Origin: Saccharina japonica
Lineage: Eukaryota > Sar > Phaeophyceae > Laminariales > Laminariaceae
Length of the DNA: 64,000 bases
NCBI GenBank assembly: GCA_008828725.1
Contig: MEHQ01004176.1
Span: 65,935 to 129,934 of the forward strand
Direction: 5' to 3'
Each line of letters starts with the position of its first letter. Positions within the stretch are counted from its first letter, which is position 1. Both the position numbers and the translations under genes were made by a program. The notes under the pieces are model-generated. The model did not search any database, had not been told where the DNA came from, and saw only the letters and a program-made list of their open reading frames with translations. Shown piece after piece: positions 11,870-22,861 of this stretch.

Positions 11870-12760
11870 TGGGGTTTATCTTTCAGTAGGCGGCGTTTTT
11901 CAGAAGGGATTTTTTTTAGGTGGCCCAGGGCACAACGAAGACAAATATGTTTCCGTATAGCGTGGCCCAGATACCAGCAACGAGGAAACATACGAAGGTT
12001 CATAGCACACACCCACAGCAGCAATGAGTGCCGCAGCAGCAGCAGCAGAGACAGGAAGACGACGAGTACAGCTCGCAACAACAGCCGCATGAATACTGTG
12101 TTGAAAAGTGCTGCTGCTGCTGCTGCAGCAGAGACAGAAAGACGATGAGTACAGCTCGCAACAGCAGTCGAATGGGGTTTATCTTCTAGCAGGCGGCGTG
12201 TTTCAGAAGGGAAATTATTTTCGTGGCCCAGGGCACAACCAAGAGCAATATTTGTCCGTATACCGTCGCCCAGATACCAGCAACGAGGAAACATACGAAG
12301 GTTCATAGCACACACCCACAGCAGCAATGAGTGCCGCAGCAGCAGCAGAGACAGGAAGACGACGAGTACAGCTCGCAACAGCAGCCGCATGAATACTGTG
12401 TTGAAGAGTGCTGCTGCTGCAGCAGCAGCAGAGACAGAAAGACGATGAGTACAGCTCGCAACAGCAGTCGAATAGGGTTTATCTTCTAGCAGGCGGCGTT
12501 TTTCAGAAGGGAAATTCTTTTCGTGGCCCAGGGCACAACGAAGAGCAATATTTGTCCGTATAGCGTCGCCCAGAGACCAGCAACGAGGAAAGATACGAAG
12601 GTTCATAGCACACACCCACAGCAGCAATGAGTGCCGCAGCAGCAGCAGCAGAGACAGGAAAACGACGAGTACAGCTCGCAACAGCAGCCGCATGAATACT
12701 GTGTTGGAGAGTGCTGCTGCAGCAGCAGCAGCAGAGACAGAAAGACGACGAGTACAGTTC
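11870..12760. repeat. Three tandem units of about 302 bp
   Basis: The phrase GGCGGCGTTTTTCAGAAGGG recurs near 11890, 12193 and 12494, and GCCCAGGGCACAAC follows each time. Each unit ends in a CTGCTGCTGCAGCAGCAG run. The long minus-strand frame across the array arises because the unit length and CAG runs keep one frame open. Confidence 0.85.
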
Positions 12761-13225
12761 GAAATCCAGCACCAAACCTTGGACGCAAATAGAAGTGGAG
12801 TGCTGGGTTGGCACGGCTGCCGAACAGAGCTTGGATGCAATACCAGTGTAAGGGGGGGGGGCGACGCGCCCCCCCCGAACCCCCCCCCCCGGGCCCAGCG
12901 ACAGTGTGCGTTCGAAATCCAGTACCAGAGCTTGGACGCAAATAGCAGTGTAGTCCTAGGTTGGCACGGCAGCCGAACAGAGCTTGGATGCAATACCAGT
13001 GTCGGGGGGGGGCGACGCGCCCCCCCCAGAACCCCCCCCCCCCGGGCAGGCGACAGTGTGCGTTCGAAATCCAGTACCAGAGCTTGGACGCAAATAGCAG
13101 TGTAGTCCTAGGTTGGCACGGCAGCCGAACAGAGCTTGGATGCAATACCAGTGTCGGGGGGGGGCGACGCGCCCCCCCCAGACCCCCCCCCCCCGGGCAG
13201 ACGACAGTGTGCGTTCGAAATATAT
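12755..13225. repeat. Three tandem units of about 151 bp with long G- and C-runs
   Basis: The phrase ACAGTGTGCGTTCGAAATCC recurs at 12901 and 13053, and as a partial copy at 13204, with a diverged first copy at about 12753. Each unit holds GGGGGGG-CGACGCG-CCCCCCC followed by a second C-run and CCCGGGC, so it can form both a GC hairpin and G-rich structures. Confidence 0.85.
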
Positions 13226-13239
13226 GTATTGTATTTAAA

Positions 13240-13400
13240 AAATATGTTTGGTGACACGGCTATCGATACCTTTCGGCCCAAACAATATGTTTCGTGACAC
13301 GACTATCGATACCAATCGGACATTCCAGTATGTTACGTTTCTCAGTGCCGATATCCTATTGCCTCAACAGTACCATCCTCGAAATGCGTATCGATACCTA
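13240..13400. repeat. TATCGATA satellite, block 3 (short)
   Basis: Three diverged TATCGATACC units (near 13260, 13303 and 13388) follow the GC-rich array directly. They belong to the same family as 6905-8430. Confidence 0.6.
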
Positions 13401-13564
13401 CTTACAAGGTTCCCCTCCGGGACGTGCCTAGGGGAGTGGCGCAAGAAAGGATTGAAAACCAAATACAGCATGCGATATGGTATCATGCGCGTATCACATA
13501 GTGCGTATATACGACGTTGAACAGCATCTGCACTTTGGGATAAAACATACTGGGAAATAAAAAT

Positions 13565-14150
13565 ACTAAGTTTGAGTGTGGGTGGTTGAAACTGACGTGG
13601 TTTTAGTGTTAGGGCATCGAAGTTGACTTGGTTTTAAAATAGGGATCGAAATATACTTGATTTTAGTGTTGGGTCGGAAAAAAAACTTGATTTTTGTGTG
13701 GGGGATTGAAATATAATTGATTATTGAGTGGGGATCGTATTTGGCTTGATTTTTGTGCGGGGGGTCGAAATTGATTTGGTTTTGAGTGCCAGGACCGAAC
13801 ATGACTTGGTTTTAGTGTCGGGCTGGAAGTTGACTGTTTTTGTTAGTCAGGGCCGAAAAGCACTTGGTTTTAGTGTCGGGGCATCGAGCATGCCTTGGGC
13901 TAGAATTGGGATCGAAATTGACTTGATTTTAGTGTTGGGTTCAAATTTAAGTTGTTTTGTGTCGGGGATCGAAATTGACTTGGTGCGGGGATCGAAATGG
14001 GCTTGGTTTTGGTTCGGGAGGTCCAACTTGACTTGGCTTTTATTGTAGTGTGCGGGCCGAAAATTAAAGGTTTGCAGTGGGGGGATCGAAGCTCACTTAC
14101 GTATTGTGTTGGATCGAAAATACCTTGGTTTTGGTGTGCGGGGCTAGAAG
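13565..14150. repeat. Degenerate minisatellite, unit about 35-40 bp
   Basis: About fifteen diverged copies of a GGGATCGAAATTGACTTGG phrase followed by a T-rich TTTTAGTGT tail. Irregular unit length and many substitutions point to an old array. Confidence 0.8.
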
Positions 14151-14698
14151 GTGCGGCGTGCACCGCTAACCTATACTAACAACCAGTTGTTCGGAGTACG
14201 ATCTAACGAGATTATAGATATCGCGCTGCTCCACATTGTTGGCAGGGGTTGTTTTTTTTCATGAATTAGCTTCGTTATATGGTATAACCCAGTGGTATGT
14301 ATATGCAGCGCCTTACCCCGTCGATCGTAGATCGGCTGTGCTTCCGACTGCTCACGAAAATCGCTACAGCAGCAGTAGTAGCAGCAACCAGTAGTGTTGT
14401 TGTACCTGTGGCAGCATGCTTGCATGTACCACACTGCAGCAGATCTGAGACCTTCTGCCCTACAATAGATGACAGGGTCCGATAAAAAAGTAACTGCAGT
14501 ATATATAAGGACCCACACCAGCAATACAACGCGGACACACCATCGAAATCGTCTGATCTTGCTTCCTGCCGTGCTGGCGGACGGCAGGCGTGTATAGCGT
14601 TGTGTAGCCAGCTGGTTGTAGCACTGCAGTGCTCGTGTTTTGTCGGTTGTCTGGGTACGTACTACATAATAAAAAAAGGGGGAAGAAAAAGGAAAAAG

Positions 14699-14778
14699 CA
14701 TCTCGCCGAGGATCGAACTCATGCCTTCAGAGTCAAAATCGGGCACCGAGATCATTTTACCAAAATACGGAAGATCCA
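14699..14778 (-). other. tRNA-like remnant followed by a T-run
   Basis: Read on the minus strand: a GAGTTCGATCCTC phrase like a T-arm/B box, a TTTTGGTAAAA phrase like a D-arm/A box about 45 bases upstream, partial ATCT/AGAT pairing of the ends, and TTTTT just after. The anticodon arm does not fold properly, so this is a tRNA-derived remnant (pseudogene or SINE head) rather than a working tRNA gene. Confidence 0.3.
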
Positions 14779-15789
14779 AATTAATACCCTGCATTATTTT
14801 TTACGGCACGACAGATGCACAACACGCCGTACATACGACACACATCATACACACACAGCACAGCAGCAGAGACGAGAGAAGTTGGAAATTGGTGATGACT
14901 GATGACGGATGCAAGCCTCTGATAAAGCAACTATGAATAGCCACAGCAGTACATGGTGGACCTGCCACACGCCGCGTGGTGTAGCCCGCTGCTGCTTGTG
15001 ATGCTCATGCTATATAGGCGGTGTTGTAACGTTGTTTGTGTTGCTAAATTTGCATGTTGTCTGATGTTGTCTGAAGTCTCTCATCGTGGAATCCTGCGGT
15101 GAGATTCAGGGAAGAAACATGAAACAAATCGGGAAAATAATAACAGTTTAAATACTAAAACTCAATTGAATCGGTCCTTATAATTTCGTCCAGAGTGAGT
15201 TCGGATCTTTCACACACAGCAGCAGCAGCAGAGCAGAAATGTAGATGGTGGAGTACGGACTGCAGGCTCCGATCATCACAGCTGGCCACAGCAGTACATC
15301 GCACATGGGCGTGTCACACACGCACGGTGTTACCTGCTGGTGCTTATGCTGCGGCCTTGTATCATAACGTTGTTCTCCCTGCATGTTATGTTGTCTACCT
15401 GTGGTAAACTGGTACAATGTCTGGGATATCCTGTGCTCACGACGAGCTCGCGAAAGGGCAAAAAACGTGAAACAAAACAATACGATTTACTGATACGCAC
15501 GTACAAAACACGGCCTCATGCAGGAAACCCGAGAAATCGGCTTATCCACTCCCGAGCGAAAAAAAACTTTGAGCGCCCGCCACGCAAGCTACAGTGCTCG
15601 GATCGTGTTCAAACCTCGACCATTGTGTCCGGCCGGGCGTCCCGTGTCGGTGTACTTAGTGTTTTGCCGAAAAGTGCTCGCACGAAGAGAAAAGTTGCAA
15701 AAAGTGCGAAAATTTCACAAACATAACTATACATATTTCGCCAATACTTTAAGATCAATACGTGCCATAGGCTTTTGACCGAACAGTAG
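14779..15789. other. No gene seen
   Basis: CAG runs (about 14860, 15216), A-rich tracts and no supported exon. The stretch at 15530-15720 is richer in CG-containing codons but has no motif or splice pair that I can support. Confidence 0.4.
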
Positions 15790-15930
15790 GACAGTGAACG
15801 TACCTGTCGATACCCATTGCCAGAAATAATAGGCTTCACAAAGGGCCTATCGATACCTATCACAAGCAACAATAGGCCTCCTATTGGAATGGGATCCTAT
15901 CGATACCCTATTAACCTCGAACCTATTGTC
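15790..15930. repeat. TATCGATA satellite, block 4
   Basis: Three to four units with TATCGATACC and AATAGGC phrases, the same family as 6905-8430, about 6.6 kb from the end of block 2. Confidence 0.65.
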
Positions 15931-16031
15931 CAGGGTGTGATTATGTATATGGGTACGAGGATATCCCATAAATACGTACCAGGTATATACTATGCTGCCG
16001 TTCTAAAGACGCACTCGTGAAATCCCCTTAC

Positions 16032-16249
16032 AACTTCAAAGCCCAATACGAACTGGAAGTCGGTCACCACCGCTTTATGTTCGCGGGGACGGAAGGGCAA
16101 GCACACGCATGGAAGGGGGAGAGCACCTTCACGTAACAATACCATGCTCCGCTTGCCCGTGCTATCAAACAACTGCGAATCGAACCGGCGAAGCGAAGAG
16201 ATGATACAAGTGTACTCTGTGTCTGCTGCCAAATTCTTGCGATCGCACG
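16032..16249 (-). CDS. Single protein-like exon, family unknown
   Basis: Between an acceptor CTTCCAAG (about 16250) and a donor GTAAGG (16031) the minus strand is open for 218 nt with balanced composition. It encodes about 72 residues containing CDRKNLAADTEYTC, SSLRRFDSQLFDSTGKRS and LPFRPREHKAVVTDFQF. I do not recognise the family. It lies about 4.5 kb upstream, on the same strand, of the OTU-like exons, so it could be a 5' exon of that gene or of another. Neighbouring exons were not found. Confidence 0.3.
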
Positions 16250-16299
16250 CTTGGAAGGCCAACAGAGAAGTAGTACCACAAATACCGGGGTGATAGGTT

Positions 16300-17700
16300 G
16301 ATACGTATAAAATGTGTAATACGGTAGAGTACATCTATCTGTAGTATTAATAGTACTTGTTTTTCGGATACAAAGGAGCAGGTCGCCTCCTGTACCAGAA
16401 AGGCACGACCCTACACGTATACGTATTTATACAGCATAAAATATATTACATTTTAAAGAAAAATAAACCAAAAGAAAAGCCTTGGAAGTTTCTCTTTTTT
16501 TAGTTTTTACCGTACGAATATAATACGCACGTGCTATGCTCGTGCTCAATATACGCATTTTTGAGTGTACACCCTTATTACTTATTACGAGCCTACGAGT
16601 ACTGGACGAATGGAATGCACCCATTTTTCAGGGGGGGGCGTGCTAAGCATGGTGGAAAGAGATAGATGTTGGATCAGGATGGAGCGCGGGAAACAAAAAA
16701 AGATGCATATTACATGGTAGACAGCAGAGTATCTGTGTGTAACTGCACTGCGTACCGGTAGTATTGATAGTATCGTCAGCTGACACAATGCCTGCATGTA
16801 CGTATCATGATGGAGTTGCAGAGCAGCAGCAGTAGTAGTACATTCTTTTAGTAAGACAGAACACACACCCTGTGAATGGGTACACTACTGCTGTCTCATC
16901 TCGTACCCGTATATCGGTAAAGCCAGCAGGGATAGAAGCAAGGGAAAGAGACGTTGACAGCAATACACACATAGTATACACTGGTATAATACCAAAACGT
17001 GTCACGAGAAAATTACGGAAAATTACAACGGAAATATGAAATATTGCTACCAGATACGTACCGGGTACCTGGTATGAGACCTCTATATATACTGCCAAGC
17101 GGCTTACTCGTTAAACGTATTAAAAGGGTGTACCTGGTATACGTTTATACTAATATCGCACGAATGGTATCAGTTCATGCACATGTTATTGTTAATAATA
17201 CGATACGCGCGAATACACAGCACAGCGTAAATACCATTACAAACTTGCAAGCCCGATATGTACGAACCGGACGTCGGTCGGTGCCGGGTTGTAAAAATCG
17301 TACCAGGTATTAATAGAACCACAGCGTAACGCACGGCTGTGGCAGACCCGGAGAGGGTATAGATTCACTTCAGCAGTAAAATACAACAATACAAATCCTG
17401 TCAACCTTATACAGATATCGAGGTAAACTATTATTTATTAATACGTACAACGTATGGAACCCTTGGACCTTTTGATACGTAAAATGCATAACACGGGGGC
17501 TTACATAACTGGTAGCAAGTACGAGTATTATATACGGGTATTACATACTCGAAATACCAAATCGTGTCATGAGAAGATTATTGGAAATTACTGGAAATCG
17601 ATTCGGGAGTAATGGTACCAGATACGTGGTACCTGGTATACCGGGTACCTGGTATCATACGTAAATTTCCTCTATTAATATTAATACCAGTAACGTCTTC
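16300..17700. repeat. Dispersed-repeat-rich stretch, no gene
   Basis: It holds two copies of a family also seen near 5570-5690 (16979-17080 and 17550-17690). It also holds a second family (about 17140-17225, ATATCGCACGAATSGTATC...) that recurs near 46040-46120. Six of the window's TACCWGGTA palindromes lie between 15977 and 17660, often inside the first family. Confidence 0.55.
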
Positions 17701-17999
17701 CACAATGTAGAGGAAGAAAATTATTTTGGATATTTTTTTTATGAATAAGAAATTTATTTAGAACTTGATTATCAGTGAAGAGGTGGACGGTCGGTATGTA
17801 TTTATATACACGGTCGGTGGGTCTATGAAAACGTCGGTAGGCCGGGACTGTGTGCGGTTTCCTATGCGAGACGAACGGGCAATCTGCTTCCCGCTCGCGT
17901 GGCCGACGAGAGCAGGACGAGAGAGCAGGACTAGAGAGAGTGCTGTTGGAGCTGGGGTGTTGTAACACGGCGCTAGTCCAGGCGTGTTGTCTCCTACAT

Positions 18000-18692
18000 A
18001 TCATCCCCAGGCCATCCATGAAGCAAGGCGAGAGTAACGAGGGGCGGGTCGTCGACACTGGCCGCCGCAGCTCCGCGCCTTCGCCGGGATCGCCCCTGCG
18101 CGGCTCGACTTCAGCAGAGGAGCGCTGCGCAGAAAACGGCGCCGTACCTCCAGTCTCTGTCGGGCCATCCCTTGTTCGTTCCAGCCATCATAATGATTCG
18201 ATTGATGTTATGGCGATGGTTCGAAACATTGGACGAGGGCATGCTAACGTCGACGACGAGCAACAAGAACGGCAGGCAGATTTGGTTATGGGTGCTCGCG
18301 AGAGCTCCAGCTGCGGGGTCCTAGGCCTGGTGTCGTCCGACGTACTATCGACGGAGAACAGCACTCGGGGCAGTGCACCGGACAAGAGGGTGTCGACGGA
18401 GTCCGGTTGTGGGCGGGGAGCCGTATGAGAGCGGCCTTTGGCATTCGACGCCATGTCGATGGTTCTAAATTGCGGGAGCAGGCCAACGCCGCTCGCGACA
18501 TGCCCGCCGGCGCCATCCCCGCTGGGGTCGGCATCCTTTGTCGATCTTCCGTTCGACGAACCAGCGCGGGGACAAACCAAGGTGAACGAGCAGCAGGAAA
18601 CTGCGGATGGTGGAGCTTGTGATACCTCTGGCGCGTCATTCGGGTTGGGATCTGGCAGCTGTGATTCAGCGATCGTGCTTCAAGCGCCGACA
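18000..18692 (+). pseudogene. Coding-module copies A and B, decayed
   Basis: The plus strand encodes two copies of a module seen again at 22.1-22.9 and 24.6-25.4 kb. Its landmarks are a (F/I)D(A/V)M(A/S)MV(R/L)N phrase (near 18203 and 18450), a PTP-rich stretch and CDTSGASFG (near 18620). A stop codon in the same frame (18426-18428) separates the two copies, so as it stands this is not one open exon. A good donor, CCGACAG|GTAAGC, ends copy B at 18692. The modules look like duplicated relatives of the first exon of the large gene downstream. No domain is recognised. Confidence 0.45.
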
Positions 18693-18730
18693 GGTAAGCC
18701 ATGCCGGTACATTTTAGACGACGTAGAGTA

Positions 18731-18888
18731 CAGTACAGGACACCTAATAAGAAAACCAGGCTGAGATTCAGAGGAATAAAATAAATTCGGGAGTCCTTAT
18801 CTTAAAATTAGTGTAGGAAGCACCCTCTCCCAAATAAGAAATCCAGCCTGGACTAGATTTCCTGTTTCTTATTAGGTGTCCTGTGCTG
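18731..18888 (+). mobile_element. TA-flanked MITE, copy 1
   Basis: The ends are inverted repeats: CAGTACAGGACACCTAATAA at the left, and its near complement CTTATTAGGTGTCCTGTGCTG at the right. TA flanks it on both sides, as in Tc1/mariner-type insertion. The inner core holds AAGCACCCTCTCCCAAATAA. Relatives are at 44290-44467, 44767-44955 (opposite orientation) and 51066-51195. Confidence 0.75.
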
Positions 18889-18929
18889 TAGTTGCATCAT
18901 CAAGTTGTCAAGTAAAGATAATAACAGCA

Positions 18930-19007
18930 AGATAGTGTGAAGAGCAGTGCCGCAGTAGCAGCAGCAGTGGCGACGGCAACAGCAACAGTAGCAGCAGCAG
19001 TAGTAGT

Positions 19008-19044
<37 letters not shown>

Positions 19045-19253
19045 GTAGCCTCCCTATTAGTAACACTACCACCACCCCTACCCCCTACCCCCTCTACCTC
19101 CAATCATGCCCTCAGATTGCTGCAGATTTCAAAGTTGAGTATCAACCACTCAATCGGTCTAACTCACAACTCCGTTGGGGTGTGAAGAGCAGTACCGCAG
19201 TAGCAGCAGCAGTGGCGACGGCAACAGCAGCCGCAGTAGTATTAATAGTAGCA

Positions 19254-19286
<33 letters not shown>

Positions 19287-19445
19287 GCGGTAGCCTCCCT
19301 ATTAGTAACACTACCACCACCCCTACCCCCTCTACCTCCAATCATGCCCTCAGATAGCTGCAGATTTCAAAGATAGCTGCAGATTTCAAAGTTGAGTATC
19401 AACCACTCAATCGGTCTAACTCACAACTCCGTTGGGGGTTAGTGT
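18930..19445. repeat. Two tandem units of about 245-255 bp with CAG runs
   Basis: GTGAAGAGCAGTRCCGCAGTAG recurs at about 18937 and 19182. Each unit has a long GCAGCAG run, a CACTACCACCACCCCTACCC block and CAACCACTCAATCGGTC at the end. Open frames here are repeat artefacts. Confidence 0.8.
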
Positions 19446-22079
19446 TATAGGTACGAGTAGTGTGTCCAAGCGTTCGCCGTGTCTCTCTATTGATTTCAGC
19501 TATTTATCTACGGGTTATAAATTATGTTTTGCAAACTGCGTGTTACAAATACGTACCTGGTATACCTGTACATTATAGAGGCTTCCCGAGCAGCAGCAGT
19601 AGCAGCAGCAACGATCAGAATCAGCAGCAGCTCGGTACGTACTGGGTTTAGTATTTATTTGTTCAAGTACGAGTATTTTATTATGTAGATACTACAGCAG
19701 TACTGCTGTACTCGTAGTACGCCACAAACTATTATATTCGTATACATGTGTGTAGACTGGAACACTCACGGGGTTGTACAATTTCCAATACAGCAGCAGC
19801 AGCACAGCAGCAGCACAGCAGCAGGACCCACCCTAAAAATGAGGTCGTACTCACTCAGATTCGAAAGTCGCCTACAAAAGTCAGTATCAGCCCCTCACAA
19901 GGTCGTTGGGCTTCAATTTTACTCGCGTCGTACTCCCCATTGAAGCCTTAAAGGACGCACAACTAATGAGTTGCGCCGCCAGGTTATACGCTTTAACGTT
20001 TAAATTACATGGAAGTTGGCGTCCCCGTCAAGAAAGGCGGACGTAATCGTGTAGGGCTGGCCTTGTGCTCGTGTACATAGGTATAGAAGAGCGATTTCAG
20101 GGTCGTCGATCGCCCCTGTGAAAGTGTGGCTAAAAAAACAAACCCCAATATGTCCTTAAAAATAACCACCGATTGGCATTCATAGTATTACCAAAACCGC
20201 CCTCATACGTACCTTGTATGTACGGGCATACGAATAGAAGTGAACAAACATACAATATCCTGCCGTCGCTTGCGTTGGCTGTCAAACCCCACCGATGGCC
20301 AACAGTGCATCTTCGTCGCCCACGCACGCGTAGCTGGCTTGCCTCGCTTAAACAGCGCCTAATCTGTGTTGTACGGAAGACAGCGTTGAAGCGACGAAAA
20401 AGTGCTTCGTTGCCGTAGAGGCAACACTAAATAAAAAAATTACGTTTCCATCATGGACCAGTACGGAAACTACAACACCAGTACCATAATCACCAGTGTT
20501 GTTTTATGTTTTTACAGTAACAATAACCACTTGGTTGCAGTACCCGAAACACAACTCTCAGTGCCCACACTTTCGAACTTCAATGACAATACCGTCCTCT
20601 AAGGAGGGCACGATATTGTGGGTGCCGCTAAGCGGTTTAACAGTCCGTAATATAGTCGGATCGTGGATTTTCTGATCACTCGCTACGAGTACACCTGTAG
20701 TTGTTGCCGAACTACGAATATCCTACAGGAAAACGTTGCTAGGTAACTGGTAGTGTAGTTAATATAATTTTATTTGTACTACTATATGCTTGGCACAATT
20801 TGGTTAGGCGTGCAACACAGGGAGGCAGAAAAGCAGCAGAGTCAGCAGCATCGAATATTTTTTAACTAAACCCTTACGAATACGTCAGCTGTGAGTACGA
20901 CCGATTGCATGGTTGAGACTCAACACTGTAAGGTGGCTGAAACTCAACACTGTAACCTGCGTGATACGTGATATGTCACACACGATTGTCGAGCGTGCTT
21001 GTTCTTTTTTCAACGCTTGTCGGGCGTGCTTATTCTATGTAAATATTCTTAAACAGTGTGTGTGCATGAAACCTACTTCTATGTAAATATTCTTAAACAG
21101 TGTGTGTGCATGAAACCTACGATATAGCGTAGCATACAATACTCAGTTCTGTAAGCTCAATGGCAAGTCATCCGCACGTGTTATATATTCATTTCTCGTT
21201 AAGCATATATGTCAGTGACTCCCCTGGATGCTAACAGAGTCACCAGAACGATTTGACAAGCACGATTTCGGTCCATAACCATTCTGCGCACTGATAATAT
21301 TTACCCCGCAGAGGGAGTTTACATTATGTAGCAACGGTATTATAACCATCGATACAAACGACAAATAAACCGTATAAAAGACACACCCTGTACCTGGTGT
21401 GATTAGCTGGTTATGTCAGTTTTTTAGTGGTATCTAGACTTGGTCGGTGTATGAAATAATCGACACACCATGCGGTAGCGTGTTTCATAGGGGTATGATC
21501 GAGTCGGTTAAATGTTTGTTAAACCCCCCTGTAATGGAACACGGTTTCCGTTCTTGCGAAACCCATGCCCCTGTTTTGGCCCAGTTTTGGCCCAGTCTTC
21601 CCGCCTGAGGTCAAACTACGCCGGGCCTACGTGAAGTATCACTTGACGACGCATAACGAAAAGTACATGGGAAGGATTATTTAGTATGTGCGCGTCCACA
21701 GAACCCATCGACATTATGGTTGGTGCCGTGTTTGTTACGGTTTGTTTTTAGCGGCGGACAAAAATAGGGTGTATTACGAATACTGGTGCACCTACGGAAT
21801 ACCTGGTAGTTAAGAGCGGCGAACAAACGAAGACGAAAAATCCTTTGATGGATAACACACATACATGCACCCAACACACATGCACCCACACTAAATGTAT
21901 TAACCAGCACCCGTAGTCCTCATGCAACTCTACCTGAATATTATTGTTTTGCCTTGGCTATCCAAGAGCCCGAGGCTCGAGTGCTTGATGACAATTGTTT
22001 CAATAGAATATGCCTAAATCACGAGATGGTTCGTCGGGTTGCGCGTATTTGTTTCATTAAAGTGTGGTTTGGTAAAACT
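19446..22079. other. No gene seen
   Basis: Mixed non-coding sequence with CAG runs (19590-19630, 19790-19825) and a 44-bp exact tandem duplication (TTCTATGTAAATATTC... near 21034 and 21078). There is one TACCTGGTA site near 19552. I find no exon with both splice sites. Confidence 0.4.
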
Positions 22080-22861
22080 CCGGCGTGGCATGTCTCAGGT
22101 GCTGGGGGTATTAGCGGGGGCTGTACGCCGATCAGGAGGGCGGCGACGGCGACTGACCGCAGTTTGCGAGACGGGCGGGGAGCTATGGCAGAGACATCAT
22201 CGTTGTTCGACATTTTGGAAATGGTGCGAAATCGAGGTAGCGAGCCAACGCCGCCTGCGCCATCCCCGCCGACCCCATTGCCGCTGCGGTCGGTATCCGC
22301 TGTAGATATTCCGATCGGTGAACCACGGAGAGCATGTATAGATGCAAAAAAGCGACAGAAGCTCCGGACACCGTTGGGTGTGGATGCTGGAGCTTGCGAT
22401 ACCTCTGGCGCGCCATGCGGCTGGGGATTAGGTGCCACCAATACCACGATCGGTAGCGCGAATCAAGGGCCGAGAGGTATGGGGGACAGCATCCGGGGAG
22501 GTACACCGGACAGGAGGGCGACAACGGCTGCCGACGATGGTGTTCGGGGAGCTGTTTCGGAGACATCGCCGGCATTCGACGCTATGGCAATGGTACGAAA
22601 TCGCACGCAAGTGGATGCTGGAGCTTGCGATACCTCTGGCGTGCCATGCGGCTGGGGATTAGGTGCCACCAATACCACGATCGGTAGCCGTTGTGGATAT
22701 GCCAATCTGTGAACCAGTGCGGGGGCCTACCGATATTAAGAAGAGGCAGAAACAACAGCCGGCGGTAGGTGCGGATGCCGGTAATTGCGACGCCTCTGGC
22801 GTGTCATTTGGCTGGGGATCCGGAAGCGGCAACTCAGCGACGGTGCTAAAAGCACATAGAG
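22080..22861 (+). pseudogene. Coding-module copies C-E
   Basis: An open plus-strand frame of 252 codons (21954-22712) carries module copies with FDILEMVRN, FDAMAMVRN and the phrase ACDTSGAPCGWGLGA. The last phrase occurs twice, with almost identical DNA 228 bp apart (near 22390 and 22618), so one duplication is recent. A further copy continues in another frame to a good donor, CATAGAG|GTGAGT, near 22861. The composition (Pro/Thr/Gly/Arg-rich) suggests a disordered region. Whether these are exons of the large gene or dead duplicates cannot be settled from the sequence. Confidence 0.4.

Noticed and set aside
11548-12993. Minus-strand open frame of 481 codons
   Set aside because: It spans the 302-bp and 151-bp arrays. 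The poly-Ala/Leu stretches are CAG/CTG runs and the frame stays open because of the repeat structure.
13566-14163. Open frames in the ATCGAAATTGACTTGG minisatellite
   Set aside because: They follow the repeat unit and shift frame with its length.
14699-14778. A working tRNA gene
   Set aside because: T-arm and D-arm words and a T-run are present, but no proper anticodon arm forms and the acceptor stem is incomplete. It is kept only as a low-confidence remnant.
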